Assembly: GCA_029718625.1 (NCBI GenBank)
Contig: CM056379.1
Span: 59,609,626-59,673,625 of the forward strand
Direction of reading: 5' to 3'
Length of the DNA: 64,000 nucleotides
DNA from: Synaphobranchus kaupii
Taxonomy: Eukaryota; Chordata; Actinopteri; Anguilliformes; Synaphobranchidae
Below are positions 55,701 through 64,000 of the stretch, one piece after another. How positions within the stretch are numbered: position 1 is the first letter of the stretch; each line of letters starts with the position of its first letter. The notes under the pieces are model-generated. The model had not been told where the DNA came from and did not search any database. It saw only the letters and a program-made list of their open reading frames with translations. Made by a program: the position numbers and the translations under genes.

Positions 55701-57727
55701 GCTTCAGATGTCATTACAATACAGCTCTGTTTATCTAGGAATACAGCCTGTAAGTAAATAGAATGGTTTGTGACTGAAAAAAGTTCAAAAACTTGTCCAG
55801 TGAATATTGCTTTTATTGTTTTTCAAATAGCCTTGGCTACAGCGGATTCACTGTGCATAAGGTTTTTTCGATAGCCTATGGTTAGAAAACGGAGATAAAT
55901 GTCACCATGTTAACTGAATTGTAACCTTAGCTATTCTTCATCCTTCATATTTTTTAATTTACAGTGACAAGGTTTCCATACCCTCAGCTTATTAAAACCC
56001 CGCTGATTTCACCTGTTATTCCATAACTGAACAAAAGATTTTAAAGAGAACTAAGCTTCTAATTAGAAACTAAAACAAATTTGCAGCACGTTACAATTAA
56101 TTCACAATTAATTTTAATACCATTATCTGCATGTGCGCTTTACAGGAGCAGGTCTGTTTCCCCTGCTGTAAATCACACTTTTAACTGTCTTCCTGGGAAA
56201 GTGGATTGTTTTAAAGCATTACGCTACCAGTAAAACAGGTTGGTCACATTTCCATAAGCAGGACATTATAAAACAAGGGAAAATATGTGTGAACCTATGG
56301 GTTGCCAACCTGACAGCTTTATTGTATTTATTGTCATCATTAAGGCAAAATAACGTTATTTATTTTATTAATCAAAATTAGAATGCAGGTAATGAACTTC
56401 GGATGAAGCTTGAACATGAGTTCATTGCTTCATTGCATAATCAAACGAAATTTGTTTAACAAGCAGGCTAACGAAATTTAACCGCATATATTTTGTAAAA
56501 TAACAGCACTGGAATTACCGGGAACTCATAATGGTTTGTCCGAATAATATTTATCATAGGCTACTATTGATCCATATAGCCTATTTCCTGATTGCACTAA
56601 ACATGCACGAGCATGTCTGTTTCGCCATCATATAAGCAATCCGCCAAGGTGGAAAAGCAGGCTTTTAAAGGGAACGGGATATGACATTTTGTTTGGTTTA
56701 TTGCATGTCACGCCCAAGACACACCTATAATTAATGAAGAGACTAGGTTCAGCCCATTTGCACGCTGCACCCTGCTTAGCGCCCAAAAAACACGCCGTTA
56801 AAATAGCAAAAGTGGACTTGGACACGCCCTAAATGGACTTTACGCCATGCGCTTAGACCAAGCGCCAAGATCGCCAAGATAGAGCCCCTGGAGTTATAAA
56901 GCCTTAAACAGAGCACCCCCTAAATAGGTGAAATTTGCCTTCTGCGCCAAGGGGTTAAAATACATACCATAATTGGTAATTAGTTTCTTTGCTAAGATAT
57001 GTGGCTGAATAGTATTAAAAGCAGATGAGAAATCAATGGACAGCAATTTAGTGTGTGTCCTAGGACCTTCTAGATGTTTTAATACCATGTTTAGCAATGT
57101 GGCAGTTGCATCCTCTACTCCCTACAGTGGCCTGTTTCCAGAGCTTTGGCACTACCTGCTGACTGAGTGACATATGGAAGATGCCACTGTACACCGGGTA
57201 CAACTTCAGCACATGACCTCCTATGACCTCCTATCCCATCTGGCCTTTTCTCACTTTGTTTTGTTTTAGAGTCCTAATCACACTCCTTTCATTAAAAAAG
57301 CCACTATTTGACATAGTGGTTTTAACATTAAGAACATCAATTTACCCGTCTAGTTCAACCCTTCTGCTGCCTTTATTATTTTGTCCAATGATCATATCCA
57401 TGCCCTCCCAAACGGAGCCTAGGTTATTTATACTCCATCTCCAATTTTCCTTTATAGCACTGCTTTGCTCTCCTGATTTCACATTTAATTTATCTCTGTA
57501 TTTTATGCCACTCAATCCAATTTCTTTCATGAAAAAAATATTTATCCTATTTATTAGGATGTTGATAGATTTTCTAACCCAGGGCTTACTGTTGGGGTAA
57601 ATCGTAATAATCTTTTCAGGGATAACTATGTCCTCATAAAAAGTAACATAGCTACTAATAACCTCAGTGAGTCCATCAATATCACTGCAAGAGTCTATAA
57701 ACACATTCCAATCCGTGCATTCAAAGC

Positions 57728-58314
57728 AGGGGTGTTTCTAGACTGCCTCAGCCTTGATCTTACGGAAATCCCTAATAAGTGCCGGATCTAAGATATTCCT
57801 GGAGGGGACCCAGCAGCGCTCCTCAGGGCCATAACCCTCCCAGTCAACCAAAAACTGGTATCCTCACGGGGTATCACGCCTCTCAGCCAAAAGCCAAGAA
57901 CCGGTCAACCACCACCAAGATAACTGTGTTCCCATCGGATGGCGGCAGACCCGTTACGAAATTGAGGACGATGTGACTCCAGGGACGACTGGGAACGGGA
58001 AGTGGACGTAAGAGACCAGAGGGAGAAAGTCGCAAACCCTTGTTACGAGCGCAAGTAGAGCACGCGGTGACAAATTCCCGCACATTGCTCTCGAGTTTGG
58101 GCCACCAAAACTGACGAGAAATAAAATCCTTAGTCCGGTGAACGCCCGGATGAGCCACCAATTGCGAAGCGTGACCCCACTGGAGAACCCGCAAACATAT
58201 AGCCTTCTGCACAGCCCTTTCAATAGCCCGCCTGACTGGGGCCATAATTTGAGAGCTAGGGACCACAGGCTCGGGGCGTGATTCCTTGTTGAACCGGTCG
58301 AAAATGCGTGGCAA
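57728..58314 (-). pseudogene. Integrase zinc finger and core start, fused to chromodomain end
   Basis: The first 110 codons hold the HHCC finger: GHASQLVAHPGVHRTKDF, FWWP and ACSTCARNK. The core begins HIVLNFVTGLPPSDGN, where Asn (codon AAT) stands at the usual first catalytic Asp. The frame ends soon after VVVDRF. A deletion of roughly 250 codons then brings in the chromodomain tail in another frame: [17 protein letters not shown] then [12 protein letters not shown], stopping in the hAT terminus at about 57738. The other two catalytic acids are gone. No integration activity is possible. Confidence 0.9.
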
Positions 58315-58387
58315 TGCATCAGGTTTAATATTCTTAGAGCCCGGGCGATATGTCAGAATGAAATTAAACCTGGTAAAAAAATAGGGA

Positions 58388-59700
58388 CTAACGGGCTGCG
58401 TGTCTTAGCCTGTTGGATATATTCCACATTTCTATGGTCCGTCCGACCAAAAAGGGGTGCTCCGCTCCCTCTAACCAATGGCGCCACTCCTCCAATGCCA
58501 GTTTAACCGCCAAGAGCTCCCGATCATCGACATCGTAATTTCTCTCGGCAGATGTAAGGACACGAGATAAATAAGTGCATGGGTGAAGCTTGCGGTCGAG
58601 TGGAGAGTGTTGGGAGAGAATGACCCCAACCCCCAGCTCAGAGGCGTCGACCTCTACCACAAAGCGGAGGGAGGGATTGGGAGTTAAAAGGATAGGTTCG
58701 GAGCAGAACCTCCTCTTTAACTCAGTGAACGCCGCCTCAGCCCTAGGATTCCACTGGAAGTGGGCAGGAGATGTTTTTTGTGTGAGGTTAGTGATGGAGG
58801 TGGTAATCGTGCTAAAATTCCAGATGAACTTCAGATAAAAATTGGCAAAACCCAAGAAGCATTGTACCTGCTTCACAGAATTGGGTGTAGGCCAATTCTT
58901 GACTGCCGAAATCTTTTCTGGGTCCATGAGAACTTTGCCGTCTGCCGCAATAAAACCTAGAAAGGAGACGGAGTTGGTGTGAAAAGCGCATTTCTCGGCC
59001 TTAACAAATAGTTGGGCCTTAAGCAGCGCCTTAAGAACCTGCCTAACATGAACGACGTGTGACGAGAGATCTGGAGAAAAAATTTTAATGTCGTCTAAAT
59101 AGACAAAAACTAATTTCTCCAGCATTTCTCTCAAAACATCGTTCACTAGAGCCTGGAAGACAGAGGGGGCGTTAGTGAGGCCGAACGGCATCACCCGGTA
59201 CTCATAGTGCCTGTGGTGCGTGTTAAACGCAGTCTTCCACTCATCGCCCTCACGCATGCACACCAGATTGTAGGCGCTGCGAAGGTCGAGTTTGGAAACA
59301 ACGCCCCCTGTAAGCGTTCAAATGCGGAGTTCATAAGTGGAAGAGGGTACCTATATTTTATGGTGATTTTGTTGAGACCCCGATAATCTATGCAAGGTCT
59401 CAGCCCCCCATCTTTTTTCTTGACGAAAAAAAACCCAGCGCCAGCTGGTGATGTGGACGGCACGATAAAGCCATTTGCCAAAGATTCATCGATGTACTGC
59501 TTCATAGCAGTGCTCTCAGGAACTGACAAGGAGTATAGTGAACCCCTGGGAGGAACAGTACCCAGGTACAGCTCAATGGCGCAGTCATTTGGCCTATGGG
59601 GTGGTAATCTGGTGGTGCGTTGTTTACTGAACACCTCCGCAAGGTCCGAGTACTCTGCTGGAACACCAGCAAGTAGAGTAAACTCAAGCGCTCCTACCAC
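58388..59700 (-). pseudogene. Gypsy reverse transcriptase and RNase H
   Basis: The N-terminal frame (59700 down) has [39 protein letters not shown] and [18 protein letters not shown], then shifts frame near 59300. From 59263 the frame continues with [28 protein letters not shown] (the catalytic DD), [15 protein letters not shown], then the RNase H-like [18 protein letters not shown] and [19 protein letters not shown], and stops near 58388. The motif residues visible are intact. The damage is the frameshift and the stop before the RNase H end. Confidence 0.92.
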
Positions 59701-59997
59701 CTCTCACGCACTGGAAGAGGTATCAGACGACCTGTCCCACTCAAAATTGGAGATGGAGAAATCTTTCTCCTCCATGGAACCCCCCTCTGCATAGGGGTCC
59801 CAGGACATACTCTCTTCTCGGCTCCCAGCGAGGGAGGAGGGGGTATTTGGGTCGTAGAGTGACTCTACCTCCTCAGAATCACTGTCAGTGCCGAGTTCAG
59901 AGAGACTAGGGGCGTAGCCCAAAGCAGAGAAGGTAATTGAGTGGCAATGCGATTGGCATTGAGAGCCCCACTGACGAATAGGGTTCTTATCCCTACC

Positions 59998-60290
59998 CTA
60001 ACTGACATACGGGTCATGTAACCCTAGCCATGAGTGTCCCAGTACTAGTGGGTACGATGGGGAGTCAATGAGAAAAAAAATTATTTTCTCAGAGTGGCCT
60101 TCGAGAGAAATGCGCATCTCCACCAAACTCGTTATCCGCTCAATACTTCCTGAACCCAAAGGACAACTATCGAGGGCAGTAACCTGACGAGTGCCTGTAA
60201 GTCGGTGCGTGGGAATTTTAAACTCCCTAGCCCATTTAGCGTCAATAAAAGATTCCACCACCCCAGAGTAAATAAAATCATTGGCGCTAG
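59998..60290 (-). pseudogene. Gypsy aspartic protease with altered active site
   Basis: The frame reads ASANDFIYSGVVESFIDAKW at the place of the usual DSGA motif. The Asp codon is TAC (Tyr), so the catalytic residue is lost. The downstream flap and PLVLGHSWLGLHDP region match retropepsins of this group. It ends with a stop at about 59998. The stretch between it and the RT (59704-59922) is an acidic linker frame (LGTDSDSEEVESLYDPN) with stops on both sides. Confidence 0.85.
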
Positions 60291-60489
60291 CTGTGCAGCC
60301 CTCCTAAAACAGCTGGACGGGTAACAGGGTCCGAGAAAGTATACTATTAAGTATTAAGTATACTATTGGACACCTCGGTTTATCCAGTGAGACCCCTCGT
60401 TCTCCCGTCAGCTTGGGACACTGGCCCCTACGCCTACAGTATCGGCACCAGTACCCCCGTGATTTAACTCTCCCAGTTTAGCGGAGAGA

Positions 60490-61296
60490 TCCTATCAATC
60501 TGCATGGGTTCCTCCTGATCCACGGAGGAAAACTGGTGGAGTGCTTACTGACACTGAAGGCTTATGCCGAACCAGGTGTTTTCTTCCCTCACATTCACGT
60601 TCCCTGATGCGGTTGTCCAGGCGTATAGCTGCGGTAACCAGGTAACTGAACGTGGCGGGTGGCTCGAGCACAGCCAAAGCGTCCTTTATAGGATTTTACA
60701 AAGCTTTTAAAAATAAAGATCTCAGCGGACCGTCAGGCCACCCTGTCTCCCTGGCTAATGCTTGAAATACAATTGAGAAAGCCACTATGGTGTCAGTTCC
60801 CTGGCATAAGCTGGTTAATCTCCTGGCTGCCTCCTCGCCTGAAACCTTGTGATTGAAGACCAGCTGCATCTCCTTCATCAGCTGAATCGAATCACGAATA
60901 CAGGAGGCGTTGGCCCGAATTAAAGGGTCAGCCCAAGCGCGAGCTTGATCGCTCAGGAGGGATAAAATAAACGCTGCGCGGGATTCTGAAGTAGTAAAAC
61001 AGGAGAGTTCAGCTTGGAAAGAAATGAGGCACTGTGTGAGGAATGGGCGGCATTTCCCCGGTTACCCACCTTAACGCATTTTGTGCTTGTGCTACTGGAG
61101 GAGGATTGACTGCCACAGAAAGTCTATAAAGACTCTCTGTTATTTTTTGCAGGCATTCTCCCTGGCTCTGCAGTTGTTCCATCAACTGACTTTGTTGTAA
61201 TTGCAGAGTAAGGATAGCCTCCTCAGAAGTAAATCCTATAGCGCCCCGGCTAGGCAGCGCTTTATGTGCTTCCTTAGAAATCGCTTGGCCTTCCAT
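60490..61296 (-). pseudogene. Gypsy gag pseudogene
   Basis: It begins with ATG at 61296 (MEGQAISKEAHKALPSRG), about 50 bases after the primer-binding site. An early Gln-rich coiled stretch (LTLQLQQSQLMEQLQSQGE) follows. Later pieces show the Ty3-type capsid wording KEMQLVFNHKVSGEEAARRL and FSIVFQALARETGWPDGPL. Then comes VTAAIRLDNRIRERECEG. At 60400-60480 the place of the zinc knuckle reads CRYCRRRGQCPKL, a degenerate CCHC. At least three frame breaks separate the pieces. Confidence 0.85.
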
Positions 61297-61329
61297 AGTG
61301 ACTTTGATATTCTGTAAGGGTTGTGTTAA

Positions 61330-61343
61330 GTTTCGGAGAACCA
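61330..61343 (-). promoter_or_regulatory. Primer-binding-site candidate
   Basis: Two bases after the LTR end the minus strand reads TGGTTCTCCGAAACTT. It starts with TGG as expected for pairing with a tRNA 3' CCA. The nine bases TGGTTCTCC recur at the same place beside the LTR remnant at 1555. The tRNA is not identified. Confidence 0.55.
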
Positions 61344-61345
61344 GA

Positions 61346-62210
61346 TGCGACCGATAAAGATTCTAAAAGCGTATCTAGAAAGGTATGCCACAAAACGCGG
61401 AAGTAGCCGCACCAGAGGAGAGGAAAACAAAGGAATGGGAGCAAAACTTCCCTAGCACAAGCCAAATCAAAGCAACCTCAAAAGGAGGCGAGTCTAGATA
61501 AACAGTGAGAATGAATTACAAAAGAACCTCACGCACTAAATCATTAGGCGTAACCGGAGGTAGAGGAACAAAGCAAAAATACTCGATAAAATGAGTGAAG
61601 GAAAAGAATAGAAAAGAAAAACCTGTTATCCAGAGCTTTTGTGGCGAAAGAGCTGAAACAAAAGGTAACAGGTAACAAGAATAAGGATAAAAAGAAAGAT
61701 TGGAAATAAAAGAGAAAACCAATCTAATCTTAATTCTCTAGCCAGACCTGCTGCGTTTCTTATTCGTACGAACTAGAAATTCAGTGGCCGAATTTTCTAT
61801 ACCTTACCGACTTCGTTGTCAACATAGCAAAGACAATATCGAAGTGTCGGAAATGCGGAAGTCCTGAGATATTTATAACCGACAGGAAACCAGAAACAGG
61901 TGCAAGGAATAATTGCCGGGCGAGATACAAACACCGGGACGGAGGCGGAAAAAATCCGATAGAGCGTCCCGACGTCGCCAAAAGGAAAACCAAACGGCGA
62001 AACAGCAAAGGCTGCTAATAACCATGACAATAGATTGAGCAAAGAAACTGACCTCTCTCTCGCTGCGTCTCCATGTTTTATATAGTCAAACCAACCAATC
62101 AGATATTAGAGAAATATATTATTTAGATGTGGAATTTTTATGATTGGCCGAATCATCTGTAGCTCTAATAGCCTACTGACGGCGCTACAGGCGCCGACTT
62201 CATATTGTCA
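61346..62210 (-). mobile_element. Chromovirus 5' LTR
   Basis: On the minus strand it begins TGACAATATGAAGTCGG and ends TTTATCGGTCGCA, 865 bp with TG...CA ends. A CCAAT-like GATTGG and a TATATAAAA lie 110-135 bases in, and a pyrimidine-rich R/U5 follows. It is the only LTR of the element here. Confidence 0.75.
62076..62084 (-). promoter_or_regulatory. TATA box of the chromovirus LTR
   Basis: The minus strand reads GACTATATAAAACATGG. An inverted CCAAT (GATTGGTTGG) is 15 bases upstream. Position within the LTR fits a U3 promoter. Activity is not shown. Confidence 0.6.
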
Positions 62211-63310
62211 GATTTAATTTTTTCTGGATTTGGCATTGCCCTCCCGTGCCCCCCCGAGACACGGCCCTGATTCAAGGCAACCTTGTAGCTGTATGATGGA
62301 GTCATCTGTCCATGCTTTGATTCTTTTCGTTTGTGCCTTCGCTCTCCTCAAAACAGTTTTATAAACTGGAATGAGGAGGACAGTATTGTGGTCAGCCTTC
62401 CCCAAGGGAGGCTTTGCGATGGATTTATATGCTCCTTTAACGGACCTGTAACATAAATCCAGAATCAAAGTGGGACATGTAACATATTGGTGGAGTTTTT
62501 CATAAGGTATATCGATTAAAATCCCCCAAAATTGAATTGTGGGCATCGGGAGAGTTTGATTGTAACTTGAACACTACACGCTCAACTGCCTCCATTGCGC
62601 TTGCCTCATTTTGCCTTAGGATGGATATAAACCACTGTGACAAATATCTGGGAGAACTCCTCAGGGAGGTTCTGATGTCGTAGAGATATAGATAGCAGTT
62701 CAATGTCTTTCGTACAGTTTTTCCCTCACCAGAACCAATTTGCACCAATGTTCATTTATGTAAAGACAAACTGCCCCACGTTGTACTTTTCCAGTCACTA
62801 CTGCATCCCGTTCCAAATGTAAAGGCGTACCAAAGCCATCAATAATTAAATCGTTGTCAAGGTTCCTGTCCGTGAACCAAGCCTCTTGTGAGAGCCATAA
62901 TGCATATATCTCTATAGTCATGTTGGAAACGTACCGTAGCTTGCAGTTCATCAATTTTATGCCTAAGGGACTGAACATTACGTAGGATTATGGTAGGCTA
63001 TGGATTCCGAGAAAGGTGCAGTTATATCAGTCTTTGGCATACTCCTCCTTTCTTCCCACTTTTCCGTGTCTTTCTGGATTTGTCACCCCCTAAACTTTAA
63101 TGGTTCATTGCTAAAAACAGATGCATTGTTCGGGGGGCAAGAATGCACAGAATATCTCACGTCATTTGGTTGATGCCATTGAAGAAGAAACTCACGGCTG
63201 TATTGGATTCTCAAAGTAAGTATGTATGATGATTCGGGGAAGCACCAAATGAAGCAGAATAAGGCCGTGATAAGAAACATGGTTAACAAATCCATTGTAC
63301 GGATCTTCGA

Positions 63311-63452
63311 TTCACGTATTCCTCTGTAGTTTTATGATTTTTAACAGATTTTTTAAAGATTTTTTAAAACAACATAAAAGACATAAAACACACAAAACAG
63401 CAAGCACAGGGTTGCTGCTGGTCGGTGCATGTGCAGCGCCCATTCTTCTTAT
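63311..63452. other. No gene seen
   Basis: Short AT-rich spacer between the LINE 5' side and the SINE. Confidence 0.4.
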
Positions 63453-63715
63453 GGGCGGCACGGTCGTGTAGTGGGTAGCACTGTCACACAGCAAGAAGGT
63501 ACTGAGTTTGAATCTCGGTCAAGGGCTTTTCTGTGTGGAGTTTGCATGTTCTCCCTGTGTCCGCGTGGATTTCCTCCCACAGTCCAAAGACATGCAGGTT
63601 AGGTGAATTGGAGACTCTAAATTGCCAATAGGTATGAGTGTGTGAGTGTGGCCGTGACCGAATATGACCCCTGCCCCGTGTCCACTCAGACCCCTGTCGA
63701 CTATGTGCCCTGTCC
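63453..63715 (+). mobile_element. tRNA-derived SINE (DANA/Mermaid, V-SINE type)
   Basis: It begins GGGCGGCACGGTCGTGTAGT. A pol III A box lies in GTAGTGGGTAGCACTG (about 63469) and a B box in GAGTTTGAATC (63504-63514; consensus GGTTCGANTCC, two bases changed). The body has CTGTGTGGAGTTTGCATGTT, TTCCTCCCACAGTCCAAAGA and CATGCAGGTTAGGTGAATTG. After about 63652 it is rearranged. This is a well-known fish SINE head, complementary to the 3' part found at 25771. Confidence 0.9.
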
Positions 63716-63944
63716 CCTCAATTTGCAAGCAGTTTCCGAAAGAAATCCTGCAAAACTCTTTCCAAACTAGTGAGGAAGTAGTTTGTAATATTTTTATTTT
63801 TTATTTTAGTATTGAGAATATCAATCAGTTTACATATGACAGTGGTTACAAAGTGTAGATTATGAATGAAGATTTAGAATTAACAAAAATAAATAGAGAG
63901 TAGTTTGTAAGATGTACCGCTCTTGTAGTTGTAGTTCTATTTCA
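63716..63944. other. No gene seen
   Basis: AT-rich spacer with nothing recognised. Confidence 0.4.
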
Positions 63945-64000
63945 TACCGGTCAACACGCCACGGTATGGGTCATCCTCGCCGAGAGGAGGAGCTGCTAGG
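63945..64000. repeat. Second copy of the CCACGGTATGGGTCATCCTC repeat
   Basis: GGTCAACACGCCACGGTATG and ATCCTCGCCGAGAGGAG match 33950-34005 with few changes. It is cut by the window edge. Confidence 0.7.

Larger units (their letters stand above)
49371..56886. mobile_element. Element G copy 3, outermost level of a five-level nest
   Basis: The left part (49371-49833) matches 11399-11895 and the right part (55595-56886) continues at exactly the next base of that copy, to the terminus AAGATAGAGCC. The left end is truncated. Removing the insertion at 49834-55594 leaves about 1.75 kb, similar to the complete copy at 26457. Confidence 0.9.
57728..62210 (-). mobile_element. Ty3/gypsy chromovirus, one LTR, heavily decayed
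   Basis: In minus-strand order: LTR (62210-61346), primer-binding site, gag, protease, RT, RNase H, integrase zinc finger and a chromodomain end. The 3' LTR is missing: coding ends inside the hAT terminus. Each coding region is broken. The class is set by the protease-RT-RNaseH-integrase order together with the C-terminal chromodomain, the mark of chromoviruses. Confidence 0.9.
57727..62269. mobile_element. hAT (CAGGGGTGTTTCTAG end) containing a chromovirus
   Basis: The left terminus is CAGGGGTGTTTCTAGACT and the right terminus, inverted, is CAGGGCCGTGTCTCGGGGG, 11 of the first 15 bases alike. ATTCAAAG at 57719-57726 matches ATTCAAGG at 62270-62277 in 7 of 8 bases. Removing this span restores a continuous LINE reading frame around the target. 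About 55 bp of hAT remain at the right and about 15 bp at the left. Nearly everything else is the gypsy element. Confidence 0.8.
56894..63295 (-). pseudogene. LINE ORF2 pseudogene (endonuclease and partial RT)
   Basis: From 63295 a hydrophobic N-terminal stretch (MDLLTMFLITALFCFIWCF) is followed by a break. Then come endonuclease sequences: LRHKIDELQA, GFGTPLHLERDAVVTGK, AVCLYINEHWCKLVLVRE, LGDFN and HQYVTCPT, LGKADHNTVLLIP. After the hAT (57727-62269) the linker resumes (YPNSKPWVRKSINILINR) and the early RT follows with frameshifts. A deletion then skips to LLSIDFSSAFNTIQPHIL (first catalytic Asp in the DFSSAFNT motif). The PQG and ADD motifs are absent. Several stops lie between the pieces. 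The clade is not certain. Confidence 0.85.
56890..63310 (-). mobile_element. LINE on the minus strand, split by a hAT
   Basis: Coding in 63295-62278 and 57718-56894 joins at the hAT target: the left side reads on from ECTDWNVF, the right side ends DSIIQLQGC. The order is leader peptide, endonuclease, then RT. The RT 3' part is deleted and element G abuts it at 56886. No TSD for the LINE itself was found. Confidence 0.85.

Noticed and set aside
63453..63530. Possible true tRNA gene at the SINE head
   Set aside because: A and B boxes are present but cloverleaf stems are not kept, and the sequence continues into the known SINE body.

Overview
This window is vertebrate genomic DNA, almost certainly from a ray-finned fish. 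The evidence is the repeat content: Tc1 copies whose ITRs begin CAGTTGAAGTCGGAAGTTTA, a DANA/Mermaid-type tRNA SINE, L2/Rex-like and jockey-like LINEs, a Ty3/gypsy chromovirus, and many hAT elements. The frequent TAGCCTAGGCTA-like words make me think of a clupeiform, but that is only an impression. I found no convincing host protein-coding gene, tRNA, rRNA or CRISPR. The window reads as a gene desert or long intron made of nested, decayed transposable elements.

Layout. 1-5 kb: a mariner-type MITE with a recurring internal segment (called A here), a decayed LTR and a 3-bp-TSD MITE. 5.5-7.6 kb: a broken Sleeping Beauty-like Tc1 inside a repeat whose empty relative lies at 48.2-48.8 kb. 11.3-14.8 kb: a GGCCCTATCTT-ended element (element G), a Tc1-like copy holding half a transposase, and a hAT MITE with a perfect 8-bp TSD. 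15.06-16.98 kb: a solo LTR with a 5-bp TSD. 19.5-21.9 kb: an inverted-repeat-bounded block carrying an element full of minisatellites. 23.1-24.1 kb: a Tc1/A chimera and a TTAA element. 26.0-29.9 kb: a reverse Tc1 split by two different elements inserted 21 bp apart. 30.2-31.0 kb: a second Tc1 subfamily. 31-33.7 kb: mostly unique-looking DNA. 36.7-40.6 kb: a hAT containing a jockey-like LINE, both with perfect TSDs. 40.9-42.2 kb: a tandem satellite of about 167 bp. 49.4-56.9 kb: five nested levels (element G, then a TAT-ended element, then an L2-like LINE, then a hAT, then a PIF-like MITE and a poly(A) retrocopy). 56.9-63.3 kb: a reverse LINE split by a hAT that contains the chromovirus. 63.4 kb: a SINE.

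All coding capacity belongs to transposons and every copy is broken: premature stops, frameshifts, a deleted RT catalytic block, a D-to-Y change in the protease and a D-to-N change in the integrase. The value of the window is the stratigraphy. Target-site duplications and uninterrupted sister copies inside the same 64 kb fix the order of insertion. No new biochemical system is encoded here. The most unusual items are the nested stacks, the Tc1/A chimera family, minisatellites carried between transposon ends, and a perfect 17-bp hairpin.
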